16,141 nucleotides of DNA, taken from NCBI GenBank assembly GCA_040265175.1, contig JBDQGY010000084.1, forward strand, positions 1 through 16,141, given 5' to 3'. A model generated the notes under the pieces. That model was given only the letters and a program-made list of their open reading frames with translations. It had not been told where the DNA came from and did no database searches. This stretch comes from JAAZXR01 sp040265175 (GTDB lineage Bacteria; Myxococcota_A; Polyangia; Nannocystales; Nannocystaceae). Positions 15,026 through 16,141 of the stretch are shown here, in pieces. The first letter of the stretch is position 1; each line of letters begins with the position of its first letter. The translations under genes and the position numbers were made by a program.

Positions 15026-15054
15026 CCTCGCGGGCAGCGACGCTGCTCGCGGGG
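15026..15054 (+). terminator. Strong hairpin after paralogue 1
   Basis: A 13-base-pair stem with G-T wobbles pairs 15026-15038 with 15042-15054 around a GAC loop, eight bases after the stop codon. No T run follows, so it may act as a weak terminator or as an mRNA 3'-end stabiliser. Confidence 0.45.
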
Positions 15055-15063
15055 CGCCCTCTC

Positions 15064-15113
15064 CCCGCGCGCGGGGTGCCTTCGTTCCTTCCCGCGCGCG
15101 ACCTTCGTTCCTT
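15064..15113. repeat. Imperfect tandem repeat between the two lipoprotein genes
   Basis: Two units occur back to back. Each has CCCGCGCGCG (15064-15073 and 15091-15100) followed by CCTTCGTTCCTT (15079-15090 and 15102-15113); they differ only in the short joining sequence. A 14-base perfect palindrome of CCCC-GCGCGC-GGGG covers 15063-15076. The role is unknown. Confidence 0.75.
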
Positions 15114-15132
15114 GACTTGAAATGAGCCCCCC

Positions 15133-16089
15133 ATGATGCACCTCCACCCTTCCCTGCCCTGCACCGCCACCCACCGGCGCCGCGACCTCGTCCGCCCCGG
15201 GCTGCGCCGTGTGGTGCTCGCCGTGGCCGTCGTCTTCGCGCTGCCCGGCTGCGCCAAGCGAGCCACCTTCACCACGGGCGCGGCGGACGATGCGCCCAAC
15301 GCCGGGGACACCGGCGACATCGACGAGCCCGACGAGACCCCCACCGAGACCACCGGCGACGGCGACGGCGACGGCGACGATCCGTGCGACACATTTCTCG
15401 GGTGTCTAGACATCGACGTTTGTGACTTGGGGTGCGACCCTTGGGCTCAAGACTGCTTGGACGGGGAAAAGTGCACGCCAATCGCGAGCACCCCGGGCAG
15501 CGGCGCCTGGGACGCGCACGGTTGCGTACCCGTGGGCACCGCGCCACCCGGATCCGCCTGCACCATGGTCGACGGCATCGACGGCGCCGACACCTGCGAC
15601 GCCACGGGCATGTGCCTCGACCTCGATCCCGACACCGGCGAGGGCACCTGCACGGAATTTTGCGTGGGCTCCCCTGACAACAACAGCTGCCCCCAGACGG
15701 GCAACGAGTGCTTTCTGCTCAACAACGGAATCCTCAATATCTGCCCCTCCACCTGTGATCCTCTGCTCGCCGGACAGTGCCCTCCGGGCCAGACCTGCAC
15801 CGCTGGCTTCGAAGGTGGCAATCTCAACGGCTTCATCTGCTTCGCCCCGGCCGCGGAGGGCATCACCGGTGAAGCGTGTGAGTGCGCCAACTGCTGCGCC
15901 GACGGGCATCTGTGCACCAGCGCCTACGCCTACGGCATCGACTGCGCCTTCGATCTGTGCTGCACCGAATACTGCGACCTCAACGACGGCGTCTTCACCT
16001 GCGTCGGTCAAGACCAGCAGTGCATCCCCTTGTTCGACGCCAGCGACCCCAACTACGCCGACGTGGGGGCCTGCCAGATCCCCATCTAA
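15133..16089 (+). CDS. Cys-rich lipoprotein with Asp/Gly-rich spacer (paralogue 2)
   Basis: The 318-residue protein is a tandem paralogue of the preceding one. Its signal sequence ends in lipobox L37-P-G-C40 and is followed by a Thr/Asp/Glu-rich spacer with GDGDGDGDD. The Cys-rich domain matches paralogue 1 almost throughout: PCDTFLGC, PGSGAWDA, DTGEGTCTE, ECANCCADGH, DLCCTEYC and ADVGACQIP. It has extra Cys in the first part (DVCDLGCD). The signal and spacer are far less alike than the domain. The start is ATG 15133 (another ATG follows directly); no ribosome binding site is evident. Both paralogues probably sit on the outer surface. The function is not known; the family appears to be of the lineage-specific type. 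Confidence 0.85.
   Translation: MMHLHPSLPCTATHRRRDLVRPGLRRVVLAVAVVFALPGCAKRATFTTGAADDAPNAGDTGDIDEPDETPTETTGDGDGDGDDPCDTFLGCLDIDVCDLGCDPWAQDCLDGEKCTPIASTPGSGAWDAHGCVPVGTAPPGSACTMVDGIDGADTCDATGMCLDLDPDTGEGTCTEFCVGSPDNNSCPQTGNECFLLNNGILNICPSTCDPLLAGQCPPGQTCTAGFEGGNLNGFICFAPAAEGITGEACECANCCADGHLCTSAYAYGIDCAFDLCCTEYCDLNDGVFTCVGQDQQCIPLFDASDPNYADVGACQIPI
15355..15378 (+). repeat. Four perfect GGCGAC hexamers in the spacer
   Basis: Four identical six-base units encode Gly-Asp pairs in the spacer of paralogue 2. Any slippage would stay in frame and change spacer length only. Paralogue 1 has a degenerate version of the same run near 14274. Confidence 0.8.
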
Positions 16090-16141
16090 CGTCGTATTTT
16101 TTCCCGCCAATCCCGCGTCGTACACTGGGAACCCGTTCCAC

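Noticed and set aside
15355..15378. CRISPR-like or satellite array
   Set aside because: The repeats are contiguous coding hexamers without spacers.
14082..15413. Minus-strand open frame of 443 residues
   Set aside because: It is antisense to two clear paralogous lipoproteins; its Val/Ala/Gly-rich make-up is a codon-bias shadow.

Overview
The window is high-GC DNA that looks like a myxobacterium (Myxococcota), most likely close to the Nannocystis/Plesiocystis/Enhygromyxa group. This is an inference. It rests on the many large lipoproteins, on the Cys-rich lipoproteins with Asp/Gly-rich (GDGDGDD) spacers near the right end, and on the tight gene packing with GTG starts. There is no rRNA, CRISPR array, complete mobile element or phage gene.

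Left part (45-6269): a minus-strand lipoprotein of unknown function sits head-to-head with a plus-strand run of four genes that overlap or abut. These encode a large lipoprotein (a LolA-like N-terminal region, a TPR-like helical stretch, then two retropepsin-like folds with altered catalytic motifs), a HAD phosphatase, the histidine-degradation enzyme formimidoylglutamate deiminase (HutF), and another lipoprotein. The GTGA overlaps indicate one translationally coupled operon. No other hut gene is visible.

Middle part (6316-10717): a two-domain soluble protein of unknown function is followed by a small convergent minus-strand gene. Its product resembles only the N-terminal domain of IS1634-type transposases, yet it has its own ribosome binding site and intrinsic terminator. 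After about 430 bases with no gene come asnS (asparaginyl-tRNA synthetase, minus) and the divergent queE (7-carboxy-7-deazaguanine synthase, plus), both translation/tRNA-related.

Right-middle part (10748-13728): a minus-strand protein with two 40-residue helical repeats, a lipoprotein that lacks any usual start codon, then a compact set made of a small membrane-anchored protein, a frataxin/CyaY homologue and folK. The folK stop codon lies inside the tRNA-Val(UAC) gene that follows.

Right end (13729-16141): GC-rich hairpins and then a strikingly AT-rich stretch lead into two tandem paralogous Cys-rich lipoproteins. They share a perfectly conserved 58-base 3' end and are separated by an intergenic region full of inverted and direct repeats.

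No clearly new multi-gene system stands out. The best candidates for something undescribed are the degenerate twin-protease lipoprotein, the orphan transposase-N-terminal-like gene, the 40-residue repeat protein and the start-less lipoprotein.
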